DNA of 64,000 nt from Bin87 sp034420475 (GTDB lineage: Bacteria > Chloroflexota > Dehalococcoidia > Lucifugimonadales > UBA3495), in NCBI GenBank assembly GCA_034420475.1, contig DAOULH010000009.1, positions 62,001 through 126,000 on the forward strand. Reading direction: 5' to 3'. Numbering within the stretch: position 1 is the stretch's first letter; every line of letters begins with the position of its first letter. The notes beneath the pieces were generated by a model. It saw nothing but the letters and a program-made list of their open reading frames with translations, was not told the DNA's origin and made no database searches. Position numbers and translations under genes: made by a program. This document shows positions 41,642-50,358 of the stretch, piece by piece.

Positions 41642-44359
41642 ATGACTGCCTCTGCTTCCGCCATGCCCCGCGCCTACGACGCCGCCGCAGTTGAACAGCG
41701 CATCTATCAGACCTGGTGGGACGCCGGATACTTCGTACCGCGCATCGATCCCGACCGCCAACCTTTCTGCGTGGTAATGCCTCCGCCCAACGTCACGGGG
41801 GAGCTGCACCTGGGCCATGCCCTCACCGCCAGTCTCCAGGATTCCCTGGCCCGGTGGCACCGGATGTGCGGCGATCCCACCCTCTGGCTGCCCGGCAAGG
41901 ACCACGCCGGCATCGCCACCCAATGGGTGGTGGAACGCGCCCTGGCCGCGGAGGGCACCAGCCGGCACGATCTGGGCCGGGAGAAGTTCGAGGAACGGGT
42001 CTGGGAATGGGTGCGCCTCTACGGGAACACCATTGACGAACAGCACCGCCGCCTGGGAGCCTCCTGCGACTGGTCCCGCCTGCGGTTCACGCTGGATCCC
42101 GGCCCAGTCCACGCGGTGCGCACGACCTTTGTGAACCTGTTCAACAAGGGCCTGATCTACCGCCACGAGCGCATCATCAACTGGTGTCCTCGGTGCGCCA
42201 CCGCCCTGTCCGACCTCGAAGTCGATCACGAGGAGCAGGACGGCAAGCTTTACCACATCCGCTATCCTTCGGCGGACAATCCCGACAAAGGCGTCACCGT
42301 AGCCACCACCCGACCGGAGTCGATGCTGGGCGACACCGGCGTCGCCGTTCACCCCGACGACGAGCGGTACGCCGACCGGATCGGCGGCATGGTCACGCTG
42401 CCCATCGTGGGTCGCCAGATCCCGGTGGTCGGCGACACGGCCATCGAGATGGAGTTCGGAACCGGCGCGCTGAAGGTTACCCCCGGTCACGACATCATCG
42501 ACTTTGAAATCGGAGAACGGCATAACCTGCCCATAGTCACCGTCATCGGTTTCGACGGCTGCATGACCGACGAGGCCGGAGCCAAGTACGCCGGCATGGA
42601 GCGCTTCGCCGCCCGCGCGGCCGTGGTCGCCGAGCTTGAGGCCATCGGTGTCCTGGAAGGCGTGGAGGACTATCACCATTCGGTGGGCCACTGCCAGCGC
42701 TGCAACGAGGTGGTGGAACCGCTCATCAGTCTGCAATGGTTCCTGAACGTGGGCAAGCACGACCAACCGGGCACCATCGCCGGCAACGCCTACGCCGCAG
42801 TGGTCAATCGGGACATCGAAATCGTGCCGGACCGGTTCTCCCGCGTTTATCTGAACTGGCTGGAGAACATCCGCGACTGGTGCATCAGCCGGCAGTTGTG
42901 GTGGGGACATCGCATCCCGGTCTGGTACTGCGCCGCGTGCGGCGGTCTCTCCGCCCACGTCGACGATCCGGCGGCGTGTCCCCAGTGCGGCAGCGCGAAC
43001 ATCCAGCAGGAAAGCGACGTTCTGGATACCTGGTTCAGCAGCGGCCTGTGGCCCCATTCGACCCTGGGATGGCCGGATGCGGGATCGGCGGACCTCGAGT
43101 ACTTCTACCCCAATTCGGTGCTGGAAACGGGCTACGACATCCTGTTCTTCTGGGTCGCCCGCATGATCATGCTGGGCATCGAAAACACGGGCGACGTCCC
43201 GTTCCGTTCGGTGTACCTGCACGGCATGGTGCTGGACGCGCAGGGCCAGAAGATGAGCAAGACCCGGGGCAACACCCTGGACCCGCTGGACCTGCTGGAA
43301 CAATACGGCACCGACGCCCTGCGGTTCGCGTTGACCACGGGCACCGCGCCCGGGAACAACCTGCGGCTCAGCGACGAGAAGCTGGAATCGGCCCGGAACT
43401 TCGCCAACAAGGTCTGGAACGCCGCGCGCTACGTGATCAGCGTCGTCGAAGCCCGGGCGGCTTCCGGCCAGGGTGAGTTGGGAGACTGGTATCACCTCCC
43501 CGCTCCGGCGCACCGCGAGGACCGTTGGATTGTCAGCCGCCTGGATGATCTCACCGCCACAGTGAACCAGGCGCTGACCGCCTTTGAATTGGGCGAGGCC
43601 CAGCAGAAGATCTACGACCTCGCGTGGAACGATTTCTGCGACTGGTATATCGAGATGGCCAAGGTCCGGCTCCGGGCTGCCGATTCGGCGGACGCGGCCG
43701 CGGCGGCGACGACCCTGGTTCACGTCCTGGAGCGCCTGCTCCGTCTTCTGCACCCGTTCATGCCCTTCGTCACCGAGGAGATCTGGCAGAACCTCATGGC
43801 GCGAGTTCCTGCGCCGGCGGCCGGACTTCCCGCGTCCATCATGGTGTGTCCGTATCCCCAGGTCGACGCGCCGCGCTCGGCGCCGGACGCCGAGGCGGAC
43901 GTGGACATCGTGATGCAGACCGTGCGCGCGGTGCGCAACATGCGAGCCCAGTTGCGCATTCCGGCGGGTCAAAAACTGGAGGCCGCAATTGAAACCAACG
44001 GGATGCGGGCTGTCGTAGAGGAAGAGCAGGAGGTGATCTGCGCTCTGGCTCGAGTGGAACCGTTGCGGTTGTTGGATGCGGGCGATGCGGATACGGCCTC
44101 GGGCGTCAGCCTGGTGGTAAATCCGTTGGTGGTCCGCTTGCCCCTCGAAGGGGTGGACTTGCAGGCTGAATCCGACCGTTTGCACCGGGAGCTGGAGTCC
44201 AAGCGCCAGGACGAAACACGCAAGGAACAGCTGCTGGCAAATCCCAACTTCGTTTCCAAGGCCCGCGCTGAGGTTGTTGAGAATGAACGCCAACGACTGC
44301 GCTCGCTGACCGAGGAGCGCCGTCGCATCGAGGACATAATCGCGCAGCTGGGAGTCTAG
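41642..44359 (+). CDS. valS: Valyl-tRNA synthetase
   Basis: About 905 residues from ATG 41642 (an ATG at 41630 is possible). It charges tRNA-Val. HIGH motif PPPNVTGELHLGHAL near 43, KMSKS motif GQKMSKTRGN near 535, and the editing domain between with TTRPESMLGDTGVAV. The anticodon-binding domain has WYIEMAKVRLR. It ends with the coiled-coil tRNA-binding domain unique to ValRS (LQAESDRLHRELESKRQDET). The family-typical zinc-like insert YCAACGG...CPQCGS is present. The 247-base upstream gap shows no T-box motif. Confidence 0.97.
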   Translation: MTASASAMPRAYDAAAVEQRIYQTWWDAGYFVPRIDPDRQPFCVVMPPPNVTGELHLGHALTASLQDSLARWHRMCGDPTLWLPGKDHAGIATQWVVERALAAEGTSRHDLGREKFEERVWEWVRLYGNTIDEQHRRLGASCDWSRLRFTLDPGPVHAVRTTFVNLFNKGLIYRHERIINWCPRCATALSDLEVDHEEQDGKLYHIRYPSADNPDKGVTVATTRPESMLGDTGVAVHPDDERYADRIGGMVTLPIVGRQIPVVGDTAIEMEFGTGALKVTPGHDIIDFEIGERHNLPIVTVIGFDGCMTDEAGAKYAGMERFAARAAVVAELEAIGVLEGVEDYHHSVGHCQRCNEVVEPLISLQWFLNVGKHDQPGTIAGNAYAAVVNRDIEIVPDRFSRVYLNWLENIRDWCISRQLWWGHRIPVWYCAACGGLSAHVDDPAACPQCGSANIQQESDVLDTWFSSGLWPHSTLGWPDAGSADLEYFYPNSVLETGYDILFFWVARMIMLGIENTGDVPFRSVYLHGMVLDAQGQKMSKTRGNTLDPLDLLEQYGTDALRFALTTGTAPGNNLRLSDEKLESARNFANKVWNAARYVISVVEARAASGQGELGDWYHLPAPAHREDRWIVSRLDDLTATVNQALTAFELGEAQQKIYDLAWNDFCDWYIEMAKVRLRAADSADAAAAATTLVHVLERLLRLLHPFMPFVTEEIWQNLMARVPAPAAGLPASIMVCPYPQVDAPRSAPDAEADVDIVMQTVRAVRNMRAQLRIPAGQKLEAAIETNGMRAVVEEEQEVICALARVEPLRLLDAGDADTASGVSLVVNPLVVRLPLEGVDLQAESDRLHRELESKRQDETRKEQLLANPNFVSKARAEVVENERQRLRSLTEERRRIEDIIAQLGV

Positions 44360-44463
44360 CCCAAGATTGCCATAATCTGCACGCGACTCTTGGAGCGCCG
44401 GGAGCCCCAAGCTGTCAGAATATGACCCGTTGACCCTTATCGACCCGGAGCAGGAGTCTCTAG

Positions 44464-45111
44464 ATGTCGCGCAACGTCGCCCGATTTTCGATTATAGGTG
44501 TGATCGCCGTACTTGTTCTCGCCGCCACCACCGGCTGCTTCTTTGGCGGCGGGGAAGAACCCGAACCCACGGCTACTCCCGACCTGGCGGCCACCATTGC
44601 AGCCGCGGTTGCGGCTGCGGTGCCCACCGAAACGCCCATACCTCCCACCGATACCCCGGAGCCCCCTACCCCCGAACCAACGCCCGATATCCAGGCTACC
44701 ATCGACGCCAGCATCGCAGCGACCCGGGCGGCCATGCCCACGGCCACTCCGGTGCCGACGCCGACCCCGGCGCCCACCAACACTCCGGAGCCGACCAGCA
44801 CCCCGGTGCCCACCGCGGTTCCCACGCCTACTGCGATCAACAACCCTGCCAGCCAGATACCGTGCATCGTGGTCGGCGTGGTCAGGGACAGTGGAGGACC
44901 GGTCAGGAACGCTCTGGTTGTGGCCGTCAGCAAAGATGGCAACGACCGCATCGTAGCGAACGACCGGTCCGACGGGGATGGCAGGTACCAGCTTTCGATC
45001 ACCGAGTTCGATCAGTTCTTCGATATTTTCATCGGAGGCAACGACACCGGTGTGGATACGCCCAGGACCTCCACCGGCTGCCGTGAGATCCGCGATTTGA
45101 GGATCAACTAG
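44464..45111 (+). CDS. Lipoprotein with Pro/Thr-rich stalk and carboxypeptidase-regulatory-like domain
   Basis: 215 residues. Signal peptide and lipobox (IIGVIAVLVLAATTGC, Cys25) anchor it to the membrane. Residues about 30-130 are a low-complexity stalk of repeated P-T-P/E units (TPVPTPTPAPTNTPEPTSTP) interrupted by short helices (DIQATIDASIAATRAAMPT). The C-terminal domain (GVVRDSGGPVRNALVVAVSK ... DGDGRYQLSITEF) is a transthyretin-like beta-sandwich. A surface-displayed binding protein is plausible. GGAG precedes the ATG, and a terminator follows. Confidence 0.8.
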   Translation: MSRNVARFSIIGVIAVLVLAATTGCFFGGGEEPEPTATPDLAATIAAAVAAAVPTETPIPPTDTPEPPTPEPTPDIQATIDASIAATRAAMPTATPVPTPTPAPTNTPEPTSTPVPTAVPTPTAINNPASQIPCIVVGVVRDSGGPVRNALVVAVSKDGNDRIVANDRSDGDGRYQLSITEFDQFFDIFIGGNDTGVDTPRTSTGCREIRDLRIN

Positions 45112-45131
45112 CGCGCCGCGTTTTCGAATTG

Positions 45132-45163
45132 GCCCCGGGGGGTTCCGTACCCCCGGGGCTTTC
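45132..45163 (+). terminator. Terminator after the lipoprotein gene
   Basis: Ten-base perfect stem GCCCCGGGGG/CCCCCGGGGC with an eight-base loop, followed by TTTCT. Confidence 0.8.
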
Positions 45164-45225
45164 TGCTGTCTGTTAGAATGTGGCGCACCCGCGCCGGCTC
45201 GCGTCGCTGGCGCCTATCGATTGCC

Positions 45226-46098
45226 ATGGTAATTGACTCGCCCCTGGGCATCATCGGCCATCCCATCGGCCACTCCATTTCTCCCCGGTTCCAGCAGGCC
45301 GGGCTGGACCATCTGTCCGTCGATCACCGATACCTGCCCTACGACGTGCATCCTGATCGGGTCGCGGATTTCGTGGCGTCCCTGCGCGGCGCATCGGCGC
45401 TGGGCATCAACGTTACCGTGCCGCACAAAGAAACCGTCATGCCCTACCTGGACGAGATCGACGAGTGGGCGGCGGAAGCGGGCGCCGTGAACACGATAGT
45501 CAACCGCGCGGGCCGTCTCGTCGGCTACAACACCGACGGCTACGGTTTCCTTCGCGCGCTCCGCGAGTCGGCCGGACTGGATCCTGCCGGCAAGCGCGCC
45601 TTGATCCTGGGCGCCGGCGGTTCGGCGCGCGGCGTGGTGCAGGCCCTGCTTCGTGCCGGCGTCGCCGAGCTGGTGATCGCCAACCGGACGCTGGAGCGGG
45701 CCGAGGCGTTGGCCGAACTGGCCGCCAATCGCGGCGTGACCGCGCGGGCGGTCCAACTGGACGCCCTGCATACCAGCAGCGCGACCGCGGGGGCCGATCT
45801 GATCGTCAACTGCACGTCGCTGGGTATGCACCACGGCCCTGACGAGGCCGCGTCACCCCTGCCGGCGGCGCAGATACCTCCGTCGGCCCTGGTTTACGAC
45901 CTCGTGTATAATCCCATGCTGACCCCGCTGCTCAGGGAGGCGCATTCAGTCGGAGCCCCGACCCTGGGCGGTATCTCCATGCTGGTGTACCAGGGCGCCG
46001 CATCCTTTGAGCTGTGGCTGGAAAGGCCCGCGCCCGTTTCCGTGATGATGGACGCCGCCATGTCCGCCATGCGCGAGCGCGAAGCTGAAGCACGATGA
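45226..46098 (+). CDS. aroE: Shikimate dehydrogenase
   Basis: 290 residues from ATG 45226. It reduces 3-dehydroshikimate to shikimate with NADPH in aromatic amino acid synthesis. The start LGIIGHPIGHSISPRFQ binds shikimate. The catalytic lysine is in INVTVPHKE (Lys near 67) and the catalytic aspartate in YNTDGYGF near 105. The NADP site is ILGAGGSARGVVQALL with NRT as the phosphate loop. It ends GISMLVYQGAASFELW. aroC follows after 25 bases. The gene ends at TGA, showing TGA is a stop in this genome. Confidence 0.96.
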   Translation: MVIDSPLGIIGHPIGHSISPRFQQAGLDHLSVDHRYLPYDVHPDRVADFVASLRGASALGINVTVPHKETVMPYLDEIDEWAAEAGAVNTIVNRAGRLVGYNTDGYGFLRALRESAGLDPAGKRALILGAGGSARGVVQALLRAGVAELVIANRTLERAEALAELAANRGVTARAVQLDALHTSSATAGADLIVNCTSLGMHHGPDEAASPLPAAQIPPSALVYDLVYNPMLTPLLREAHSVGAPTLGGISMLVYQGAASFELWLERPAPVSVMMDAAMSAMREREAEAR

Positions 46099-46123
46099 TC
46101 CCATTCCAGGAGGCCGAAACTCG

Positions 46124-47311
46124 ATGATACGATGGTTCACGGCGGGCGAATCCCACGGTCAAGGCTTGATGATCATCGTGGAAGGCGTGCCGGCCTACCT
46201 GCCCCTGGATGAGGAATACATCGCCCACCACCTGGGCCGTCGGCAGCGCGGTTACGGACGCGGCGGGCGTCAGCAGATCGAGCGCGACCATGCCCACATC
46301 CAGACCGGCGTGCGCCACGGGTACACCCTGGGCAGCCCCATCGGGATGCTGCTGGAGAACCGGGACTGGGTCAACTGGCAGGACGCCATGGCCGTCGAGT
46401 ACGTCGAAAACCCGTCGCAAGAGGGACGCAACCGCCGCGTCACGCGCATCCGCCCCGGTCACGCCGACCTCCCCGGCGCGATGAAGTACGGTTTCCACGA
46501 CGTGCGCAACTCGTTGGAGCGCGCCTCCGCCCGGGAGACCGCCGGACGGGTGGCCGCCGGCGCCGTGGCCATGCGTCTGCTGGAGGAGTTTGGCATCAGG
46601 CTGCACAGCCACGTGATCTCCATTGGCCGGATACACGCTGACCCGCCGGAACACGACGCCATCGACTGGGAGGCGGTTGAAGAGTCGCCCGTACACTGCG
46701 CCGACAACGCCGCCGCGGAGAAGATGATGGCCGAGGTGGACGCCGCCCGCGAGGCCGGCGACACCGTGGGCGGCATGGTGGAAGTAATCGCCGAAAACGT
46801 GCCCATCGGCCTCGGCTCGCACGTCCATTGGGACCGCAAGATCGACGCCAAGATCGCCCAGGCGCTGATGAGCATCAACGCCGTCAAGGCCGTCAGCATC
46901 GGCCCCGGCTGGGAGTTGATGGACGCCTGGGGCTCCGAGTTCCAGGACGTCATCGAGCCGGTCACTGACCCTGACAACCCCTGGCAGCGCAAGACCAATC
47001 GCGCCGGCGGCACCGAGGGCGGCATGACCAGCGGACCGCCCCTGGTGGCCCGTTTCGTCATCAAGCCGATTGCGACCCTGCACAACCCGCTGCCGTCGGT
47101 GGACCTGGATACTGGCGAGCCGGTACAGGCGCACTTTGAGCGCAGCGACGTCTGCCAGGCGCCGCCGGCCGGCGTCATCGGCGAGGCGATGATGGCCCTG
47201 GTCCTGGCCGACGCCTTCATGGAAAAGTTCGGCGGTGACAGCATCTCCGAAACCCGCCGCAACTTTGAGGGCTACCAGGCGACGGTAGGGCCGCGCCTGC
47301 GGTACAGCTGA
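46124..47311 (+). CDS. aroC: Chorismate synthase
   Basis: 395 residues with AGGAGG upstream. It is the last step of the shikimate pathway, converting EPSP to chorismate and needing reduced FMN. Signatures: FTAGESHGQGL at the start, YGRGGRQQIERD near 43, RPGHADLPGAMKYGFHD then VRNSLERASARETAGRVAAG near 110-145, and KTNRAGGTEGGMTSGPPLVA near 290. Full length. Co-directional with aroE, so probably one transcript. Confidence 0.97.
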   Translation: MIRWFTAGESHGQGLMIIVEGVPAYLPLDEEYIAHHLGRRQRGYGRGGRQQIERDHAHIQTGVRHGYTLGSPIGMLLENRDWVNWQDAMAVEYVENPSQEGRNRRVTRIRPGHADLPGAMKYGFHDVRNSLERASARETAGRVAAGAVAMRLLEEFGIRLHSHVISIGRIHADPPEHDAIDWEAVEESPVHCADNAAAEKMMAEVDAAREAGDTVGGMVEVIAENVPIGLGSHVHWDRKIDAKIAQALMSINAVKAVSIGPGWELMDAWGSEFQDVIEPVTDPDNPWQRKTNRAGGTEGGMTSGPPLVARFVIKPIATLHNPLPSVDLDTGEPVQAHFERSDVCQAPPAGVIGEAMMALVLADAFMEKFGGDSISETRRNFEGYQATVGPRLRYS

Positions 47312-47341
47312 CCACCTCACTACTGTATTCCGGACCCATTC

Positions 47342-47372
47342 CCGTCATTCCGGCGAAGGCTGGAATCCAGGT
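47342..47372. repeat. Short REP-type palindrome
   Basis: CCGTCATTCCGGCGAAGGCT with GGAATCCAG; same class as 456-481. Confidence 0.6.
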
Positions 47373-47384
47373 TGCAGGGGCGGA

Positions 47385-47945
47385 TCAGACGGCGAAAATG
47401 TCGGCCACCGGGCAGGCGAAACCGGGGAGCACCGGCTCCAGAGTGAGGGTGTCTCCGGCGGCGAAGGTATGCTCCGCGCCGTCGCTGCCATGCGTGACGA
47501 TTTCGCGGGCGCCAATGTGGGCGATCACCACCAGCCGCACCCCGGCGTCCAGCCACATCCGAACCCGCTCGGCGATGCCGGCGGCCGAACGGTAGCCCGG
47601 CGAAATCACTTCCACCGCCAGAACGGGAACGAGGCCGGGGACGTAGCCGCGCTCCGGCGGTGGGCTGGGGATATGTCGTCGGGAGTAGAAGCCATAATCG
47701 GCGGCGCGGACGGTATCGGGGTTCTGCTCAGTGTACGCCGCCGCCCCGGGGCCGCCGATCAGGGCGAGACCAAGTTCCTCAATGCAGTTGTCAATACGGT
47801 GGCCAATTCGGCCGGTAACGATGGTATGTGTAATGCCAGGCAACGGCATCGTTATCAGTTCTCCGCGTACCAGTTCGTGACGGTTGCTATCGCGGGGCAT
47901 CGCCAGCAGGTCGTCGGCGGTGAGCAGTTTCCGTGCGGCAGTCAT
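47385..47945 (-). CDS. Uma2-family putative nuclease (DUF820)
   Basis: 186 residues from ATG 47945 (GGAGG upstream). Uma2 features: LLTADDLLAMPRDSNRHELV then RGELITMPLPGITH at the start, the PD-like DTVRAADYGFYSRR, and LVPVLAVEVISPGYRSA with the catalytic-site glutamate. The fold is PD-(D/E)XK; many genomes carry dozens of copies, and function is poorly known. It is transcribed divergently from a second Uma2 gene at 48109. Confidence 0.88.
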   Translation of the reverse strand: MTAARKLLTADDLLAMPRDSNRHELVRGELITMPLPGITHTIVTGRIGHRIDNCIEELGLALIGGPGAAAYTEQNPDTVRAADYGFYSRRHIPSPPPERGYVPGLVPVLAVEVISPGYRSAAGIAERVRMWLDAGVRLVVIAHIGAREIVTHGSDGAEHTFAAGDTLTLEPVLPGFACPVADIFAV

Positions 47946-48108
47946 GGTCTGGCCTCCATCGCGCCGTTGGAAGATTTGGGATGAGCGTGTACTATAACGT
48001 ACCAATCCGGCGGGGCAGGGTTGGGCGTGGTTGTGGTAAATTCGAGAAGACATTAGCGATTGAACTGTCCGCCAACGCTGACGCTCGTTTTACCCGGTGA
48101 GGCTCACC

Positions 48109-48822
48109 ATGACCACCAAACCCGTTGTTTCACCCCCGCCCGATGCGACACCGGCCGGCCAGTTCCCTGACACTCCCCAAGAGGATATGCAGAACCTCAT
48201 CCACCTCAACGAGCCCGGCTTCATCCCGGCTATCAGCCTCCATCTCGGCGCGCCCGAGGTTACCGCCGTGCTCAGCGAGTTCCCCATTGGGTGGAACGTC
48301 AGCCAACGCCAGGGCCTGCTGTCTCCCGATTTGTTGATTGCCTTCAACGTTGAGGTCGCCGCTATCATCGCCGATAACGGCTATTCCATTGATTACCACG
48401 GCAAAGCTCCCGAATTCGTCTTGGAAATCGCCTCGCGCAACACCGCCCGTCGGGACGAAAGGGAGAAATGGGATGGCTATGCCGCCTACGGCGTGACGGA
48501 GTACTGGCGTTTTGACGACACCGACGGCCGGTTTTACAGCGTCAACCTGGCCGGCGACCGGCTGGTCAACGGGCGGTACGAACCCATACCCGTGCCTGAG
48601 ACCGGACACGCCCGGCATTGGGGTTTCAGCGACGCGCTGGGGTTGTACATCTGCTGGGAATACGGACATCTGCGCTGGCACGACCCGGCGACCGGATACC
48701 TGCCCACCCATCACCAGGAAGCCGAGCGACGAATTGCCGCCGAAGCCCAACTCGCCGAGGAACGCGCAAAGCGTCTGGCTCTCGAAGCCCGACTCCAACG
48801 CTTGCAGGACACTCAGCCATGA
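48109..48822 (+). CDS. Uma2-family protein with C-terminal coiled coil
   Basis: 237 residues from ATG 48109 (GGTGAGG upstream). Uma2 core: LLSPDLLIAFNVEVAAIIAD, then KAPEFVLEIASRNTARRDER, KWDGYAAYGVTEYWRFD. A charged helix (EAERRIAAEAQLAEERAKRL) ends the protein, a common Uma2 variant with a predicted coiled coil. Its TGA overlaps the ATG of the next gene (ATGA), so the two are translationally coupled, though no functional tie to the flavin enzyme is obvious. Confidence 0.88.
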   Translation: MTTKPVVSPPPDATPAGQFPDTPQEDMQNLIHLNEPGFIPAISLHLGAPEVTAVLSEFPIGWNVSQRQGLLSPDLLIAFNVEVAAIIADNGYSIDYHGKAPEFVLEIASRNTARRDEREKWDGYAAYGVTEYWRFDDTDGRFYSVNLAGDRLVNGRYEPIPVPETGHARHWGFSDALGLYICWEYGHLRWHDPATGYLPTHHQEAERRIAAEAQLAEERAKRLALEARLQRLQDTQP

Positions 48823-49823
48823 AATACGGCGTAACCCTCCTGCCCAGTTCCTACGAAGCCTTCCGTCGGCACGTTCGCCTGGCCGAGGATGTCGGTTTTG
48901 ACTATATCGGCGTCGCGGATTCCCAATCCCTCTTTCGGGAGCTGTTCGTCTCGCTGGCCGTGGCCGCTACCGATACTTCACGGGTCCACATTGGGCCGTC
49001 GGTCACCAATCCGCTGACCCGGCATCCGGCGGTGACCGCTTCGGCCATTGCCTCGCTGCACGAACTTTCCGAGGGCCGGGCCTTCCTCGGCATCGGCACC
49101 GGGGACAGCGCGATACTGAACCTCGGTTTGAGGCCGGCGCGGATGCGGGCGCTGCGGGATTACGTCGGTGCGGTTCGGGCTTTTCTGGCCGGAGAGAACG
49201 CGGAGTACCTGGGCAGAGAAGCCCACGTGCACTGGAGCCGGGAGGCTGTGCCCATGATGATGTCCGCCGAGGGTCCGCGAACGCTGCGCATGGCCGGCGA
49301 AATCGCCGACCGGGTTATGATCCACACCGGGCTCACGCCGGAGATAATGGCCGACACGGTGTCGCGCATCCGCGAAGGTGAGGCTGACGCCGGCAAACCG
49401 GCCGGCTCGACTGAAGTCTGGGCATTTGCCAAGTGCAACATCGCGGACGACCACGCTGACGCCATCGACGAGATCCGCATGGCCCTGGCCGCCAGCGCGC
49501 ATCACGCCTTCCGCTTCACCCTGGAGGGCAAGCACGTCCCGCCTGAGCTTCACGAAGCCATGCAGATTATCCAGGGGGAGTACGTTCCGGCCGAGCACGA
49601 GCAGGTTGGCGAGACGCGCAACGCGGCGTTGTCCGACGAGCTTGGCGTGACCGATTACCTGGCGGACCGTTTCGCCGTGGTCGGAACCCCCGACGAATGT
49701 CGCGTCAAGGTTGCCCAGATTGCCGAATCCGGCACCGACGTTCTCCAGATCACCGCCATCAGCCACGATCCGGCTGACATTATTCGCAGGTTCGGCGAGG
49801 AAGTTATAGCTCACCGGCCATAG
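48819..49823 (+). CDS. LLM-class flavin-dependent oxidoreductase
   Basis: 334 residues. A luciferase-like TIM barrel: AFRRHVRLAEDVGFDYIGVA at the start, GPSVTNPLTRHPAVTASAIA near 65, then RAFLGIGTGDSAILNLGLRP, and VPMMMSAEGPRTLRMAGEIA near 145. Such enzymes use F420 or FMN; the GTGDSA phrase is typical of F420-dependent methylenetetrahydromethanopterin-reductase-like members, but the cofactor is not certain. SAR202-type bacteria are known for many paralogues. Starts within the stop of the Uma2 gene. Confidence 0.88.
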   Translation: MKYGVTLLPSSYEAFRRHVRLAEDVGFDYIGVADSQSLFRELFVSLAVAATDTSRVHIGPSVTNPLTRHPAVTASAIASLHELSEGRAFLGIGTGDSAILNLGLRPARMRALRDYVGAVRAFLAGENAEYLGREAHVHWSREAVPMMMSAEGPRTLRMAGEIADRVMIHTGLTPEIMADTVSRIREGEADAGKPAGSTEVWAFAKCNIADDHADAIDEIRMALAASAHHAFRFTLEGKHVPPELHEAMQIIQGEYVPAEHEQVGETRNAALSDELGVTDYLADRFAVVGTPDECRVKVAQIAESGTDVLQITAISHDPADIIRRFGEEVIAHRP

Positions 49824-49829
49824 TTGGGA

Positions 49830-49987
49830 TTAACAGTTCAGAATTCAGGAAGTTGTCATTGCAAGGCGCTTGCGCCGTGGCAATCAACGCCGCAGCCGGA
49901 ACGTCTGCCCCGAAGGAGCCCCGCACACCAACGAGATTGCCGCGCTGCGCTCGCAATGACACTTTCCGCTCAAGTCCGAACAGTTAC
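49830..49987. mobile_element. Family B MITE-like element, copy 6, with near-perfect target duplication
   Basis: TTAACAGTTCAGAATTCAGG to TCCGAACAGTTAC, 158 bases, flanked by AGTTGGGA (49822-49829) and AGTTGGGG (49988-49995), 7 of 8 identical. Close in size and sequence to the copy at 29173. Confidence 0.85.
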
Positions 49988-50003
49988 AGTTGGGGTCGTC
50001 AAA

Positions 50004-50040
50004 CGACGAAAAGCAGGGGCGAAAGATTATTCGCCCCTGC
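50004..50040 (-). terminator. Terminator of the P450-ferredoxin operon
   Basis: Stem GCAGGGGCGA/TCGCCCCTGC (50013-50040) followed on the minus strand by TTTTCGTCGTTTG. It lies 25 bases after the ferredoxin stop. Confidence 0.85.
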
Positions 50041-50064
50041 TGTGATGGCGGTTTGCCATGCGTG

Positions 50065-50289
50065 CTACGGGAATAGAATTTCGCCCGTTTCTGCGTCCTC
50101 CACGGTGATCGCCGTGACCGGGCAGTTCTCCGCGGCCTCGATGATCGTTTCTTCCGGGTCCCCCGCCGCGTCCTTTACGTAGCTCTGGCGGTCTTCGTTC
50201 AAGCCGAAGGTGTTTTCGGCGAAGGTCTCGCACATGGCGTTGCCCACGCACACGTTGTAGTCCACGGTGATTTTCAACTGTCGGGCCAT
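50065..50289 (-). CDS. P450-type [3Fe-4S] ferredoxin
   Basis: 74 residues with a strong AGGAGG site. Cluster ligands are Cys14 and Cys20 in YNVCVGNAMCETF and Cys56 in AAENCPVTAI. The usual second cysteine of a 4Fe-4S site is replaced by alanine-like residues, as in the [3Fe-4S] ferredoxins that feed electrons to bacterial P450s. It starts 69 bases after the end of P450 gene 1 on the same strand and is probably its partner, perhaps serving all four. No ferredoxin reductase gene is in the window. Confidence 0.93.
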   Translation of the reverse strand: MARQLKITVDYNVCVGNAMCETFAENTFGLNEDRQSYVKDAAGDPEETIIEAAENCPVTAITVEDAETGEILFP

Positions 50290-50358
50290 CGGGGTAACCT
50301 CCTCGTGATGGTCAGGCGAAGCGGGAGTGTTCGCCGGAGTGAATGCGGCGACCGGCTG

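Noticed and set aside
41552..44410. A 952-codon open frame on the minus strand covering all of valS
   Set aside because: It is the antisense shadow of a high-GC gene. Its translation is low-complexity and valS is unmistakable on the other strand.
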